From: Achromobacter ruhlandii
GTDB lineage: Bacteria > Pseudomonadota > Gammaproteobacteria > Burkholderiales > Burkholderiaceae_B
DNA: 52,426 bases
Assembly (NCBI RefSeq): GCF_902859695.1
Contig: NZ_CADIJL010000041.1
Location: forward strand, 1 to 52,426
Reading direction: 5' to 3'
In this document: in pieces, positions 25,258 to 34,573 of the stretch
Layout: each line of letters opens with the position of its first letter
How positions within the stretch are numbered: the first letter of the stretch is position 1
Translations under genes and position numbers: made by a program
The notes under the pieces: model-generated
Database searches by the model: none
What the model saw: only the letters and a program-made list of their open reading frames with translations
Told to the model about the DNA's origin: nothing

Positions 25258-27849
25258 ATGCTGGATACTTACCGCCAACACGTTGCCGAACGCGCGGCCC
25301 TGGGGATCCCCCCGCTGCCCCTGACGGCAAAACAAACCGCTGAACTGATCGAACTGCTGAAGAACCCGCCCGCGGGCGAAGAGCAGAACCTGGTCGATCT
25401 GCTGACCCACCGTGTTCCGGCCGGCGTGGACGATGCCGCCAAGGTCAAGGCCTCGTACCTGGCCGCCGTGGCCCTGGGCACCGAAGCTTGTGCCCTGATC
25501 AGCCGCGCCAAGGCGACCGAACTGCTCGGCACCATGCTGGGCGGCTACAACATTGGCCCGCTGGTCCAACTGCTCGACGACAAGGAAATCGGCACCATCG
25601 CCGCCGACGCCCTGAAAAAGACCCTGCTGATGTTCGACGCCTTCCATGACGTGAAGGAAAAGGCCGACAAGGGCAACGCCAACGCCAAGTCCGTGCTGCA
25701 GAGCTGGGCCGACGCCGAATGGTTCACCAGCCGTCCGGAACTGCCCGAAAGCCTGACCATCACGGTCTTCAAGGTGCCCGGCGAAACCAACACCGACGAC
25801 CTGTCGCCGGCCCCGGACGCCACCACCCGCCCCGACATCCCGATGCACGCCCTGGCGATGCTCAAGAACAAGCGCGACGGCGCCGCGTTCGAACCGGAAG
25901 AAGACGGCAAGCGCGGCCCGGTCAAGTTCATCGAGTCGCTCAAGGACAAGGGTCACCTGGTCGCCTACGTCGGCGACGTGGTCGGCACCGGCTCCTCGCG
26001 CAAGTCGGCCACCAACTCGGTGTTGTGGTTCACCGGCGAAGACATCCCCTTCGTGCCGAACAAGCGTTTCGGCGGCGTGTGCCTGGGCAACAAGATCGCC
26101 CCGATCTTCTACAACACCATGGAAGACGCCGGCGCCCTGCCGATCGAACTCGACGTTTCCAAGATGGAAATGGGCGACGTGGTCGAACTGCGCCCCTATG
26201 AAGGCAAGGCGATCAAGAATGGCGAAGTCATCGCCGAATTCGAAGTCAAATCCGACGTGCTGTTCGACGAAGTGCGCGCCGGCGGCCGCATTCCGCTGAT
26301 CATCGGCCGCGGCCTGACCGCCAAGGCGCGCGAAGCGCTGGGCCTGCCGCCGTCGACGCTGTTCCGCCTGCCCAAGGACCCGGCCGACACCGGCAAGGGC
26401 TTCTCGCTGGCCCAAAAGATGGTCGGTCGCGCCTGCGGCCTGCCGGAAGGCCGCGGCATCCGCCCGGGCACCTACTGCGAACCGAAGATGACCTCGGTCG
26501 GCAGCCAGGACACCACCGGCCCCATGACCCGCGACGAACTCAAGGACCTGGCCTGCCTGGGCTTCTCGGCCGACCTGGTGATGCAGTCGTTCTGCCACAC
26601 CGCCGCCTACCCCAAGCCCGTGGACGTCAAGACGCACCACACGCTGCCCGAGTTCATCAGCACCCGCGGCGGCGTCTCGCTGCGTCCGGGCGACGGCGTG
26701 ATCCACTCGTGGCTGAACCGCATGCTGTTGCCCGACACCGTCGGCACCGGCGGCGACTCGCACACCCGCTTCCCCATCGGCATTTCGTTCCCGGCCGGCT
26801 CGGGCCTGGTCGCCTTCGCCGCCGCCACCGGCGTGATGCCGCTGGACATGCCGGAATCGGTGCTGGTCCGCTTCAAGGGCAAGCTGCAGCCCGGCGTCAC
26901 CCTGCGTGACCTGGTCAACGCCATTCCGCTGTACGCCATCAAGCAGGGCCTGCTGACGGTCGCCAAGCAAGGCAAGAAGAACATCTTCTCCGGCCGCATC
27001 CTGGAAATCGAAGGCCTGCCCGACCTGAAGGTCGAGCAAGCCTTCGAACTGTCGGACGCCTCGGCCGAGCGTTCGGCCGCCGGCTGCTCGGTGCGCCTGA
27101 ACAAGGAACCGATCATCGAGTACATCAACAGCAACATCGTGATGCTCAAGTGGATGATCGCCAACGGCTACGAAGACGAGCGCACGCTGGGCCGCCGCAT
27201 CAAGGCGATGGAAGCGTGGCTGGCCAATCCCCAGTTGCTGGAACCGGACGCCGACGCCGAATACGCCGCCGTCATTGAAATCGACCTGGCCGACGTGCAC
27301 GAGCCCATCGTGGCCTGCCCGAACGACCCGGACGACGTCAAGACGCTGTCGGAAGTCGCCGGCGCCAAGATCGACGAAGTGTTCATCGGCAGCTGCATGA
27401 CCAACATCGGCCACTTCCGCGCGGCGTCCAAGCTGCTCGAAGGCAAGCGCGACATCCCGGTCAAGCTGTGGGTGGCCCCCCCCACCAAGATGGATGCCAC
27501 GCAACTGACCGAGGAAGGCCACTACGGCGTGTTCGGCACGGCCGGCGCCCGCACCGAAATGCCGGGCTGCTCGCTGTGCATGGGTAACCAGGCGCAGGTC
27601 CGCGAAGGCGCGACGGTGATGTCCACCAGCACCCGCAACTTCCCGAACCGCCTGGGCAAGAACACCAACGTGTACCTGGGTTCGGCCGAACTGGCCGCGA
27701 TCTGCTCGAAGCTGGGCCGCATCCCGACCAAGGACGAGTACATGGCCGACATGGGCGTCATCAACAAGAGCGGCGACCAGATCTACCAGTACCTGAACTT
27801 CGACAAGATCGCCGACTACAAGGACGTGGCGGACGTGATCGAGGTGTAA
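25258..27849 (+). CDS. acnB: Aconitate hydratase B / 2-methylisocitrate dehydratase
   Basis: A 863-residue AcnB. The N-terminal HEAT-like domain (about 1-160, with KATELLGTMLGGYNIGPL) and swivel domain precede domains 1-3, the AcnB-specific order. The [4Fe-4S] ligands are Cys713 (GSCMTNIGHF), Cys771 and Cys774 (GCSLCMGNQ), matching E. coli AcnB positions closely. It isomerises citrate to isocitrate and can act on 2-methylisocitrate. The ATG at 25258 is supported by GAGCAGG and by family length; an upstream ATG at 25183 lies in the promoter. It is monocistronic, with operator and terminator. Codon use is strongly biased, as for highly expressed genes. Confidence 0.97.
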   Translation: MLDTYRQHVAERAALGIPPLPLTAKQTAELIELLKNPPAGEEQNLVDLLTHRVPAGVDDAAKVKASYLAAVALGTEACALISRAKATELLGTMLGGYNIGPLVQLLDDKEIGTIAADALKKTLLMFDAFHDVKEKADKGNANAKSVLQSWADAEWFTSRPELPESLTITVFKVPGETNTDDLSPAPDATTRPDIPMHALAMLKNKRDGAAFEPEEDGKRGPVKFIESLKDKGHLVAYVGDVVGTGSSRKSATNSVLWFTGEDIPFVPNKRFGGVCLGNKIAPIFYNTMEDAGALPIELDVSKMEMGDVVELRPYEGKAIKNGEVIAEFEVKSDVLFDEVRAGGRIPLIIGRGLTAKAREALGLPPSTLFRLPKDPADTGKGFSLAQKMVGRACGLPEGRGIRPGTYCEPKMTSVGSQDTTGPMTRDELKDLACLGFSADLVMQSFCHTAAYPKPVDVKTHHTLPEFISTRGGVSLRPGDGVIHSWLNRMLLPDTVGTGGDSHTRFPIGISFPAGSGLVAFAAATGVMPLDMPESVLVRFKGKLQPGVTLRDLVNAIPLYAIKQGLLTVAKQGKKNIFSGRILEIEGLPDLKVEQAFELSDASAERSAAGCSVRLNKEPIIEYINSNIVMLKWMIANGYEDERTLGRRIKAMEAWLANPQLLEPDADAEYAAVIEIDLADVHEPIVACPNDPDDVKTLSEVAGAKIDEVFIGSCMTNIGHFRAASKLLEGKRDIPVKLWVAPPTKMDATQLTEEGHYGVFGTAGARTEMPGCSLCMGNQAQVREGATVMSTSTRNFPNRLGKNTNVYLGSAELAAICSKLGRIPTKDEYMADMGVINKSGDQIYQYLNFDKIADYKDVADVIEV

Positions 27850-27876
27850 CCTCGCCACGCAGGCACCCCTGTGACA

Positions 27877-27904
27877 CGGCCCCGGAGCGATCCGGGGCCG
27901 TTTT
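27877..27904 (+). terminator. Rho-independent terminator of acnB
   Basis: Perfect 10-bp stem CGGCCCCGGA / TCCGGGGCCG with a GCGA tetraloop followed by TTTTC, 27 bp after the acnB stop. Confidence 0.9.
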
Positions 27905-28075
27905 CATTTGGGGCGCCAAAGCGGCAAACCGCCCGAGAGATCTCAGGCCTGAGCGGCGCGATGCGAATAAAAATCGGGGGCGGAACTTTTCCATCGATAC
28001 GTTTTCATACAATCACTGCAAATCGTGACACGCAAAACGTAACCGCCGCCCGCCGGCGCCTGGAGAAGACCACCA

Positions 28076-28675
28076 ATGACACGGCTCTTGATGCCGCTGC
28101 CGCTGCTGGCCGCGCTTGCCGGCTGCGCCACCGCCCCGCCGTCGAATCCGGAGAACATCTGCGCCATCTTCCGCGAGAAGCCGGACTGGCACGACGCCGC
28201 GCTCAAGGTGCAGAAGAAATGGGGCGCGCCGGTGCCGGTGCCGATGGCGATGATGTACCAGGAGTCCAGCTTCAAGCAGGACGCGGTGCCGCCGCGCTAC
28301 TACTTCCTGGGCATCATCCCGTGGGGCCGCGTCAGTTCCGCCTATGGCTACGCCCAGGCCAAGGACGAGACCTGGGACGACTACAAGAAGGATGCCGGCG
28401 GCTGGGGCTCCAGCCGTGACAATTTCGCTGACGCACTGGATTTCATGGGCTGGTACATGAACAAGACCCAGCGCCTGAACGGCATCTCCAAGTCCGATGC
28501 CTATGGCCAGTACCTGAACTACCACGAAGGCTGGACCGGATACCGCAATCGGAGCTACGACCGCAAGGCATGGCTGAAGACGGTGTCAAGGAAAGTGCAG
28601 GCGCGCGCCGACAAATTCGCCAGCCAGTACAAGAACTGCGAGAAGGACCTGACGCGAGGCGGCTGGTTCTTCTGA
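28076..28675 (+). CDS. Lipoprotein with lytic-transglycosylase-like (SLT) fold
   Basis: A 199-residue protein with lipobox LAGC (Cys17). The mature part has MMYQESSFKQD, carrying the Glu of the SLT catalytic motif ES, and AYGYAQAKDETWDDYKK, matching the GxxQ-type segment of lysozyme-like transglycosylases. It is probably an outer-membrane-anchored murein-acting or murein-binding protein. The ATG follows a GGAGAAG site. It is a single gene convergent with tpm. Confidence 0.8.
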   Translation: MTRLLMPLPLLAALAGCATAPPSNPENICAIFREKPDWHDAALKVQKKWGAPVPVPMAMMYQESSFKQDAVPPRYYFLGIIPWGRVSSAYGYAQAKDETWDDYKKDAGGWGSSRDNFADALDFMGWYMNKTQRLNGISKSDAYGQYLNYHEGWTGYRNRSYDRKAWLKTVSRKVQARADKFASQYKNCEKDLTRGGWFF

Positions 28676-28746
28676 ACCGCCGGGCCGGGCGCGAGGCAAG
28701 GCGGCGGGCCGCGCTGCCCCAGCGGCCGGCGCCGCCGGGCCGCGCC

Positions 28747-29406
28747 TCAGGCCTGCACGCCCAGCCGATAGACGACCGTATCCAGCCGGCTCACGCCGCG
28801 TTCGGCGAACTTGGGTTCCTTGGCCAGGATGTCGCGGCGATCGATGATCACCGCGGGCGCGACGCCGCTGAACAGCGTCCGCATCTCACTGTCCAATACC
28901 GCGAAGGGGGGCCCGTCCATCTCTTCCTGCGGATAATCGAGGGTGATCAGCAGGCCGCGATAACCGGGGGCAAGTTGCCCGTAGACGTGGCGTACGTACT
29001 CGCCCCGCATCTCCCTGGGCAGCGCGACCAGCGCCGCGCGGTCGTAGGCGCCGACGCAATGCGACAGCAGCGGCGCATCGAGCTTGAAGATGTCGCCGCG
29101 GATGATTTCGATATTGCCCGCCACATAGTGGCTGCCGTAGGCACTTTCGTGAATCAAGGGCTTGAGTTCGTTCTCGACGAAGAACTGCTCGACCGCCAGT
29201 TGCGACAGTTCCACGCCCAGCACCTGGAAGCCTTGCGCCGCCAGCCAGACCATGTCCAGCGACTTGCCGCACAAGGGCACAAGCACCTTGCCGCCCGCGG
29301 GCACCGAGAGTGTCGGCCAGTATTTCTGCAGCAGCGGCGTCACTCGTGTTTGATGAAAATGCGTGCGCCCGTCGCGCCAGCGTTCCAACCAGAATTCCGC
29401 GTCCAT
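28747..29406 (-). CDS. tpm: Thiopurine S-methyltransferase
   Basis: A 219-residue SAM-dependent methyltransferase of the bacterial Tpm group (usual length about 218). Family sequence runs throughout: EFWLERWRDGRTHFHQ, VLVPLCGKSLDMVWLAAQG (SAM motif I), GVELSQLAVEQFF, YDRAALVALP, LLITLDYPQ. It methylates thiopurines and, in bacteria, also selenium and tellurium species. It is transcribed alone and divergently from the fasciclin gene. Confidence 0.95.
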   Translation of the reverse strand: MDAEFWLERWRDGRTHFHQTRVTPLLQKYWPTLSVPAGGKVLVPLCGKSLDMVWLAAQGFQVLGVELSQLAVEQFFVENELKPLIHESAYGSHYVAGNIEIIRGDIFKLDAPLLSHCVGAYDRAALVALPREMRGEYVRHVYGQLAPGYRGLLITLDYPQEEMDGPPFAVLDSEMRTLFSGVAPAVIIDRRDILAKEPKFAERGVSRLDTVVYRLGVQA

Positions 29407-29689
29407 GTTTGTTCTTATCCTCCGGAAAATAGCGAATCGCGTGATTCGCGGCAGCGCCGCGCGCCGGTGCGCGGCCTGGCAATCACCTCTTTGATGCTAC
29501 CTGTCCGCGACCGGAACCACCCTGCGAACAAGCGCCAGAAAGGCGTGCTTACCGCTGCCCGGCGGCGGCAGCGCCCCGGTCGGGCGCCGGTTTTCTCATT
29601 GTAGTGATCCTGGCAATTTCGGCAGCGAGCCCGCGCCTGCCAGCGCCGGGCGATCGCGCCTACCTAGGGTTTGCTCCAGGTCGCCGAGC
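29407..29689. other. Divergent intergenic region tpm / fasciclin
   Basis: Part of a 344-bp gap without a gene. Short open frames here lack ribosome sites. The only clear element is the promoter-like pair at 29690-29718. Confidence 0.4.
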
Positions 29690-29718
29690 GCATCCAGCCA
29701 GAGGGCTGTCCCGTATGT
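29690..29718 (+). promoter_or_regulatory. Putative ECF sigma promoter of the fasciclin gene
   Basis: GCATCC (29690-29695), 17 bp, GTATGT (29713-29718), ending 32 bp before the ATG. The same GCATCC-N17-GTA layout occurs before the DUF3455-ECF operon. Mycobacterial SigK, which drives fasciclin genes, uses a CATCC -35; the parallel is inference. Confidence 0.45.
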
Positions 29719-29750
29719 GCAGGCGACGGCCAACCAAAAAGGAGATCGTC

Positions 29751-30296
29751 ATGAAATTGCTAGCTTCGATTGCCATCGCCAGCTCCGCCTTGACCCTGGC
29801 ACCCACCTATGCGGCCGACGTGATGGTCGGGGGCCAACCGATGATGCCCGCCAAGACCATCGTCGCAAACGCGGTCAACTCCGCCGACCACACCACCCTG
29901 GTGGCCGCCGTCAAGGCCGCCGGCCTGGTGGACACGCTGCAGGGCAAGGGTCCGTTCACGGTGTTCGCCCCCACCAACGCCGCCTTCGCCAAGCTGCCGG
30001 CCGGCACGGTCGACACCCTGGTCAAGCCCGAGAACAAGGCCACCCTGACCAAGATCCTGACCTACCACGTCGTGCCGGGCAAGCTGGACTTCGACGCGCT
30101 GGCCGCCAAGGCCAGAAAGGGCGGCGTCACCGAGCTGACCACCGCCAGCGGCGGCAAGCTTTGGGTGATGATGAACGGCAAGCACAACCTCATCGTCAAG
30201 GACGAGAAAGGCGGCGTCGCCAACATCAGCACCTACGACGTCTACCAGTCCAACGGCGTGATCCACGTGATCGACAACGTGCTCATGCCCAAATGA
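29751..30296 (+). CDS. Secreted fasciclin-domain protein
   Basis: A 181-residue protein with a signal peptide (MKLLASIAIASSALTLAPTYA) and one fasciclin (FAS1) domain, about 40-180: TLVAAVKAAGLVDTLQGKGP, FTVFAPTNAAFAKLP, LTYHVVPGKLD, and the terminal IHVIDNVLMPK. FAS1 domains mediate adhesion or matrix contacts; the mycobacterial homologues MPT70/83 belong to the SigK regulon. AAAGGAG lies 8 nt before the ATG. It is a single gene followed by a hairpin. Confidence 0.93.
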   Translation: MKLLASIAIASSALTLAPTYAADVMVGGQPMMPAKTIVANAVNSADHTTLVAAVKAAGLVDTLQGKGPFTVFAPTNAAFAKLPAGTVDTLVKPENKATLTKILTYHVVPGKLDFDALAAKARKGGVTELTTASGGKLWVMMNGKHNLIVKDEKGGVANISTYDVYQSNGVIHVIDNVLMPK

Positions 30297-30346
30297 GCCT
30301 ATCTCCCCCTCCGCTGCCGCGAGGTGCGGCCAGGAAGGGAGCCACG

Positions 30347-30376
30347 GGACGGCCCGGCCTCATCGCCGGGCCGTCC
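30347..30376 (+). terminator. Hairpin after the fasciclin gene
   Basis: Perfect 11-bp stem GGACGGCCCGG / CCGGGCCGTCC with an 8-nt loop, about 50 bp past the stop. No T-tract. Confidence 0.5.
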
Positions 30377-30444
30377 GGTCGTGGCGAACGCCGGCGCGAT
30401 TTCGGGATATCGTAAGGGGCCCAGGCCCCATTTTCCCGTCCCTC

Positions 30445-31248
30445 ATGATCGCAACGCCGCATCGTCCTTTTCGATTGTCGCCAGGCTGGCGGCACGCCGC
30501 GGCATGGTGGGCGACCGTGCGCCCCGGCAGGTACTTACGCGCCCTGATCGGCTGCCTGCTGGCCGCCCTGCTGCTGGCGGGCCACGCCGCCGCCCGCGCG
30601 CAAGCGCAGCCGCCGCTGGAATTCGACAACGCCTACCAGGCCGAATTGGCCGCCGAGAGCACCGCCTTGCGCGCCCGCATCCAGCAATGGCCCGCGCCGC
30701 TGCGGGAAATGAACCAGCAGATCTCCGCCGCGCTGCGCGGCAACGACCCGGCGCAGGCGCAGCGCATCGCCGAAGCCCTGTCGCAACGCGATCCCGGCAA
30801 TGCCGACGTCAGGAACTTCCTGGGCAAGCTGCAAACGGTCAACGGCCAACCCGCCGCGGCGCTGGAACGGTTCGACGAAGCGATCAGGCTGGACCCGGAC
30901 AACCGCTGGTTCTACGTGAACAAGGCCGGCGTCCAGGCCGAGCTGCGGGACCTGCCCAGCGCGCTGGCCACGGCGCGGAGCCTGACGCAGCGCTATCCGC
31001 AATGGAGCATCGGCCTGAACCTGGAAGCCGCCTTGCTGGACGGCCTGGGCCGCACGGCCGACGCCCTCAAGACATACGAGCGGGCCGTGGCGGCGGCGCC
31101 GCCCAGCGCCCAGATACTGACCAACCAGGGCATGCTGCAACGGCGGCTGGGCCGCCAGGCGGACGCGCGCGCCAGCTACGAGGCGGCGCTGCGGCTGCAA
31201 CCCGGCTATTCCCGCGCGGCCGCCGAGCTGGCATCGCTGCCGCGCTAG
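30445..31248 (+). CDS. TPR-repeat periplasmic/membrane-anchored protein
   Basis: A 267-residue protein with an N-terminal hydrophobic segment (LIGCLLAALLLAGHAAARAQ), then at least four TPR units from about 85 (VRNFLGKLQTVNGQPAAALE, FYVNKAGVQAELRDLPSALA, LEAALLDGLGRTADALKTYE, LTNQGMLQRRLGRQADARAS). TPRs suggest a protein-protein scaffold in the periplasm. The true start may be the ATG at 30445 or a later codon nearer the signal. It is followed 74 bp later by another secreted protein gene. Confidence 0.82.
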   Translation: MIATPHRPFRLSPGWRHAAAWWATVRPGRYLRALIGCLLAALLLAGHAAARAQAQPPLEFDNAYQAELAAESTALRARIQQWPAPLREMNQQISAALRGNDPAQAQRIAEALSQRDPGNADVRNFLGKLQTVNGQPAAALERFDEAIRLDPDNRWFYVNKAGVQAELRDLPSALATARSLTQRYPQWSIGLNLEAALLDGLGRTADALKTYERAVAAAPPSAQILTNQGMLQRRLGRQADARASYEAALRLQPGYSRAAAELASLPR

Positions 31249-31322
31249 CGCCGCTTCTTTCGACGTTTCTCGCTCCGCCTTGCCGTGACGCGCAAGCCAT
31301 CCGCCGCCAAAGGAGTCCCCCC

Positions 31323-32132
31323 ATGTCTCGCACACCGCCCGCCCTGCCGCGCTCCGCGCAGCCTGTTCTCGTCTCCCCGCCCCGGCGCGCGCTGACGCTG
31401 ACAATGGCGGCCTTGGCCTGCGCGCCGCTGCGCATCGCGTTAGCGGCGGGCCCTGCCGCGCCGAATGAGCGGGATGCCATCATCCGCCAGGTCTTCCGGG
31501 CGGACCCGGCGAGCCTTCGCTACGGCGCGGACCACGCCAGGCTGATGCGCGGACTGGGCGTGATCTGGATTCCCGTGGAGTCCGGCGCGCCCGGCATCGA
31601 GTTCGAACGGCCGTTGAGCGACAAGGACACGATCGCCGCGGCGATGGCATTGCTGGGCACGTCCGATCGAAGCCTGGCGACGCGGCGCCTGGCGCAAGTG
31701 TGCCGGCTGGTGCCGGCCTATGTGCGCGACATCAGCCGCCTGCCCGCCGGCCGCTATACGCTGCCGCCGCAACGGCGCGAAGCCTTCGACTTCCCCGACA
31801 GTGGCGTCGATGCGCAGGGCCGCTTCGAACTGCGGCGCGAGCACCTGACGCTGCTGCGCGCGGCGAACTGGCGCGAGGCCGGTCCGGGCGAGCTGGACGC
31901 GGTGCTGCGCGAGGGCGACGCCTTCTGGCCGATGCCCTTCATCGACGGCAAGCGCCCGTATGGGGACAGCAGCCACTACCAAATCGACATGGCCCGGCTG
32001 CTTGGCGCCCCCTATCCGAAGGGCGCCGATGGCCGTGCCATCACCGATCCCGCCAAGGATGCGCGCCTGGAAAAGCTACATTGGCAGACGGCGGCGGCGC
32101 TGCAGGTCTTGCTGGCCAACGCCAAGACCTGA
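31323..32132 (+). CDS. Predicted exported protein of unknown function
   Basis: A 269-residue protein. The N-terminus (PPRRALTLTMAALACAPLRIALAA, split by me as Arg-Arg then a hydrophobic run) has a twin-arginine-like pair, so Sec or Tat export is possible. The mature part is soluble with DAFWPMPFIDGKRPYGDSSH near residue 205. I do not recognise a family. CAAAGGAG lies about 9 nt upstream of the ATG. It probably shares transcription with the TPR gene. Confidence 0.75.
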   Translation: MSRTPPALPRSAQPVLVSPPRRALTLTMAALACAPLRIALAAGPAAPNERDAIIRQVFRADPASLRYGADHARLMRGLGVIWIPVESGAPGIEFERPLSDKDTIAAAMALLGTSDRSLATRRLAQVCRLVPAYVRDISRLPAGRYTLPPQRREAFDFPDSGVDAQGRFELRREHLTLLRAANWREAGPGELDAVLREGDAFWPMPFIDGKRPYGDSSHYQIDMARLLGAPYPKGADGRAITDPAKDARLEKLHWQTAAALQVLLANAKT

Positions 32133-32156
32133 GCCGCGCGCGGTCGCCGGCGTGCG

Positions 32157-32915
32157 CTAGGGACGCGCGAAGAAATGGCGGATGTCGTCGGCCACCGGCA
32201 CCGCCGCCAGCACCATCAGGAACAACGCCAGCGGCACGGTCGAACCGAAGCCGTAGTGGAAGAAGGAATAGGCGCCCGTCACGCCGCCAGCGAAAAACAG
32301 CGTGACCATCGTGCTCAGCACGATCAGCTTGCCGCGGTCGGCCCGCACCGGGGCCGCGCCGGCCTTGTCCTCGTGCGCCAGGTTCCAGTAGAACAGCTTG
32401 CCCAGTTCAATGCCGATGTCGGTGACCATGCCGGTCACGTGGGTCGTGCGGATCTCGGACTTGGACACCTTGGTGATCATCGCGTTCTGCAGGCCCATGA
32501 TGTAGCACAGCAGCATCACGGTGCCGGGCACGTAGAACCAGCGCAGGTTCTCGAGGTTCGCCCCCAGCAGGCCGAAGGCCAGCAGCAGCACCGCCTCGAG
32601 CATCAGCGGCAGGGCGAACTCGCTGGCCAGGTGCGTGCGCCGGCCGAAATTGATCAGCGAGGCCGAGGTGGCCGCCCCCGCCACGAACGACAGCAGCGCG
32701 GCCATTCCTTGCACCACCACGGCCAGGCCGCCCAGCACCATGTGATCGGCGATCATCGACACGATGCCCGACATGTGCGAGGTGTACTGCTGCACGGCCA
32801 GGAAGCCGCCCGCGTTGACGGCGCCGGCGATGAAGGTCAGGAAATACGCCAGCCGCCGGTTGGCCTGGGGCGTACGGCTGACCGCCGTGAGTTGGCGCAG
32901 GAAGGGGATGGCCAC
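32157..32915 (-). CDS. YoaK family (DUF1275) membrane protein
   Basis: A 252-residue integral membrane protein with about six helices and family motifs: FIAGAVNAGGFLAVQQYTSH, MSGIVSMIADH, MGLQNAMITKVSKSEIRTTH, VTGMVTDIGIELG. DUF1275 proteins are of uncertain transport function. It converges with the exported-protein gene (24-bp gap) and is preceded by about 290 bp without a gene. Confidence 0.9.
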   Translation of the reverse strand: MAIPFLRQLTAVSRTPQANRRLAYFLTFIAGAVNAGGFLAVQQYTSHMSGIVSMIADHMVLGGLAVVVQGMAALLSFVAGAATSASLINFGRRTHLASEFALPLMLEAVLLLAFGLLGANLENLRWFYVPGTVMLLCYIMGLQNAMITKVSKSEIRTTHVTGMVTDIGIELGKLFYWNLAHEDKAGAAPVRADRGKLIVLSTMVTLFFAGGVTGAYSFFHYGFGSTVPLALFLMVLAAVPVADDIRHFFARP

Positions 32916-33208
32916 GGCGACGCGTCAATGCACGCGGAAAGGGGCGTCGTCCATGGAACCACTCCCTTTCTCGACGCCGCGCCTGGCGCCGCCGCCATCG
33001 AACGACGGCGTGGCCGCCGCCGTGGCCGTGTCGGCCAACGCGACCCTCATAATCACCGCCCGGCCGGCGGCGCGCGCATGGCGCTTCATAACGGGGACTC
33101 CCGGGAAAAGAGCGGCGCGGCCGGCGAACGGGCCGCGCCCGGTTCCTGGATTCTACTCGCCCCGCCGGCGGAACATGGCGCTGCCGCCCTTTCCCGGTCC
33201 AACTCCGC

Positions 33209-34255
33209 TCACGCGGCGTTCGACTCCCGCAACTGCTGCCGGCGGAACTCGCCCTGGCGCGTGAACATCCATCCCGGATACTCGGGCGGCAAGGCGCTCA
33301 CCTGATCCAACGCCGCCAGCTCTTGCGCCGTCAGTCGGATATCCGTGGCCGCCAGATTGTCATCGAGCTGCTCGACCCGCTTGGCGCCGATGATGACGCT
33401 GGTGACCGCCCGCTGGTGCAGCAGCCATGCCAGCGCCACTTGCGCCACCGATACGCCGCGCGCCTCGGCCACCTGGCGCAAGACGTCGATGCTGTCGAAG
33501 GCGCGCTCGCGGTCGACGGGCGGAAAGTCAAACTGCGCGCGGCGGTCGCCGGCGGCCGCCTGGCCATCGCGGCTGTACTTGCCACTGAGCAGGCCGCCCG
33601 CCAACGGGCTCCACACCATCAGGCCGACCCCCTCGCTTTGCAGCATGGGCACGATCTCGCGCTCCAGGTCGCGGCCGGCGACGGTGTAGTAGGCCTGCAG
33701 GGATTCGAAGCGGGCCAGGCCCAGGCGCTCGGCAATGCCCAGCGCCTTCATGATCTGCCAGGCCGCCCAGTTGGACACGCCGACGTAGCGCACGTGGCCA
33801 TGCTGCACCAGGTTGTCGAGCGCCCGTACGGTCTCCTCGATGGGCGTGGCCGGATCGAAACCGTGAATCTGGTAGAGGTCGATATGGTCCAGTTGCAGGC
33901 GGGCCAGGCTTTTCTTGACGCTCTCCATGATATGGAAACGCGAATTGCCGCGTGCGTTGACGCCCGGGCCGGTCTGGCCGAACACCTTGGTGGCGATGAC
34001 CACGTCGTCGCGCGCGACCTTCAGGTCGCGCAACGCCTGCCCCGTGATGATCTCGGAACGACCTTCTGAATACACGTCGGCCGTGTCGATGAAGTTGACG
34101 CCGGCCTCCAGCGCGCGGCCCACCAGCCGGTTGGCGTCCTCCTGCTGCAGGGCGCCGATCTTGCTCCACAGCTCGCCTTCGCCGCCGAAGGTCATCGTGC
34201 CCAGGCACAGTTCTGAAACGAACAGGCCGGTGTTGCCGAATTTCTTGTACCGCAT
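33209..34255 (-). CDS. Aldo/keto reductase
   Basis: A 348-residue (beta/alpha)8 NAD(P)H-dependent reductase. The catalytic tetrad is complete: Asp57 and Tyr62 (FIDTADVYSEG), Lys90 (VIATK), His131 (YQIHGFDP). The C-terminal cofactor-binding run TSVIIGAKRVEQLDDNLAA is typical. The ATG at 34255 is the family start; in-frame sequence upstream is Arg-rich and overlaps the regulatory region. It is divergent from an AraC-family gene, the arrangement known for AraC-controlled aldehyde reductases. Confidence 0.93.
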   Translation of the reverse strand: MRYKKFGNTGLFVSELCLGTMTFGGEGELWSKIGALQQEDANRLVGRALEAGVNFIDTADVYSEGRSEIITGQALRDLKVARDDVVIATKVFGQTGPGVNARGNSRFHIMESVKKSLARLQLDHIDLYQIHGFDPATPIEETVRALDNLVQHGHVRYVGVSNWAAWQIMKALGIAERLGLARFESLQAYYTVAGRDLEREIVPMLQSEGVGLMVWSPLAGGLLSGKYSRDGQAAAGDRRAQFDFPPVDRERAFDSIDVLRQVAEARGVSVAQVALAWLLHQRAVTSVIIGAKRVEQLDDNLAATDIRLTAQELAALDQVSALPPEYPGWMFTRQGEFRRQQLRESNAA

Positions 34256-34366
34256 GATTGCACTCCTTCCAGGGCACGGCGCGCCGCCGGCCCGGGATGG
34301 GACGGCACCGGCGCACGTCCGGGGTGGAAACAGTATGCGGTGCGGGGGCGGCCGCGGGCGATGCTC

Positions 34367-34460
34367 GATCCTGCCCTTTTTTTGCCTGATTCTCCGGGCC
34401 GCCCGCGCCCGGCGGGACATGCGCCCGATCCTCCATATTTTTTGCCCATTTCTCCGCGCC
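34367..34460. repeat. 34-bp direct repeats between reductase and AraC genes, candidate operators
   Basis: Units 34367-34400 and 34427-34460 share 26 of 34 positions by manual alignment (GATCCT, a T-run, TTTGCC, TTCTCCG). They lie exactly 60 bp apart in the same orientation. A shorter third copy (GCCTGATCCTCCGG) lies near 34510. Same-face direct repeats fit AraC-type binding. Confidence 0.55.
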
Positions 34461-34573
34461 CGGCTTCGAGACCGAACGCATGCCACTAGTTGGGTCTACA
34501 CTCGACATCGCCTGATCCTCCGGCGTCCCGCCCGCCCCGCGCGTGCGCAGGCGCCTTGCCCGGAGCCCCGCAC

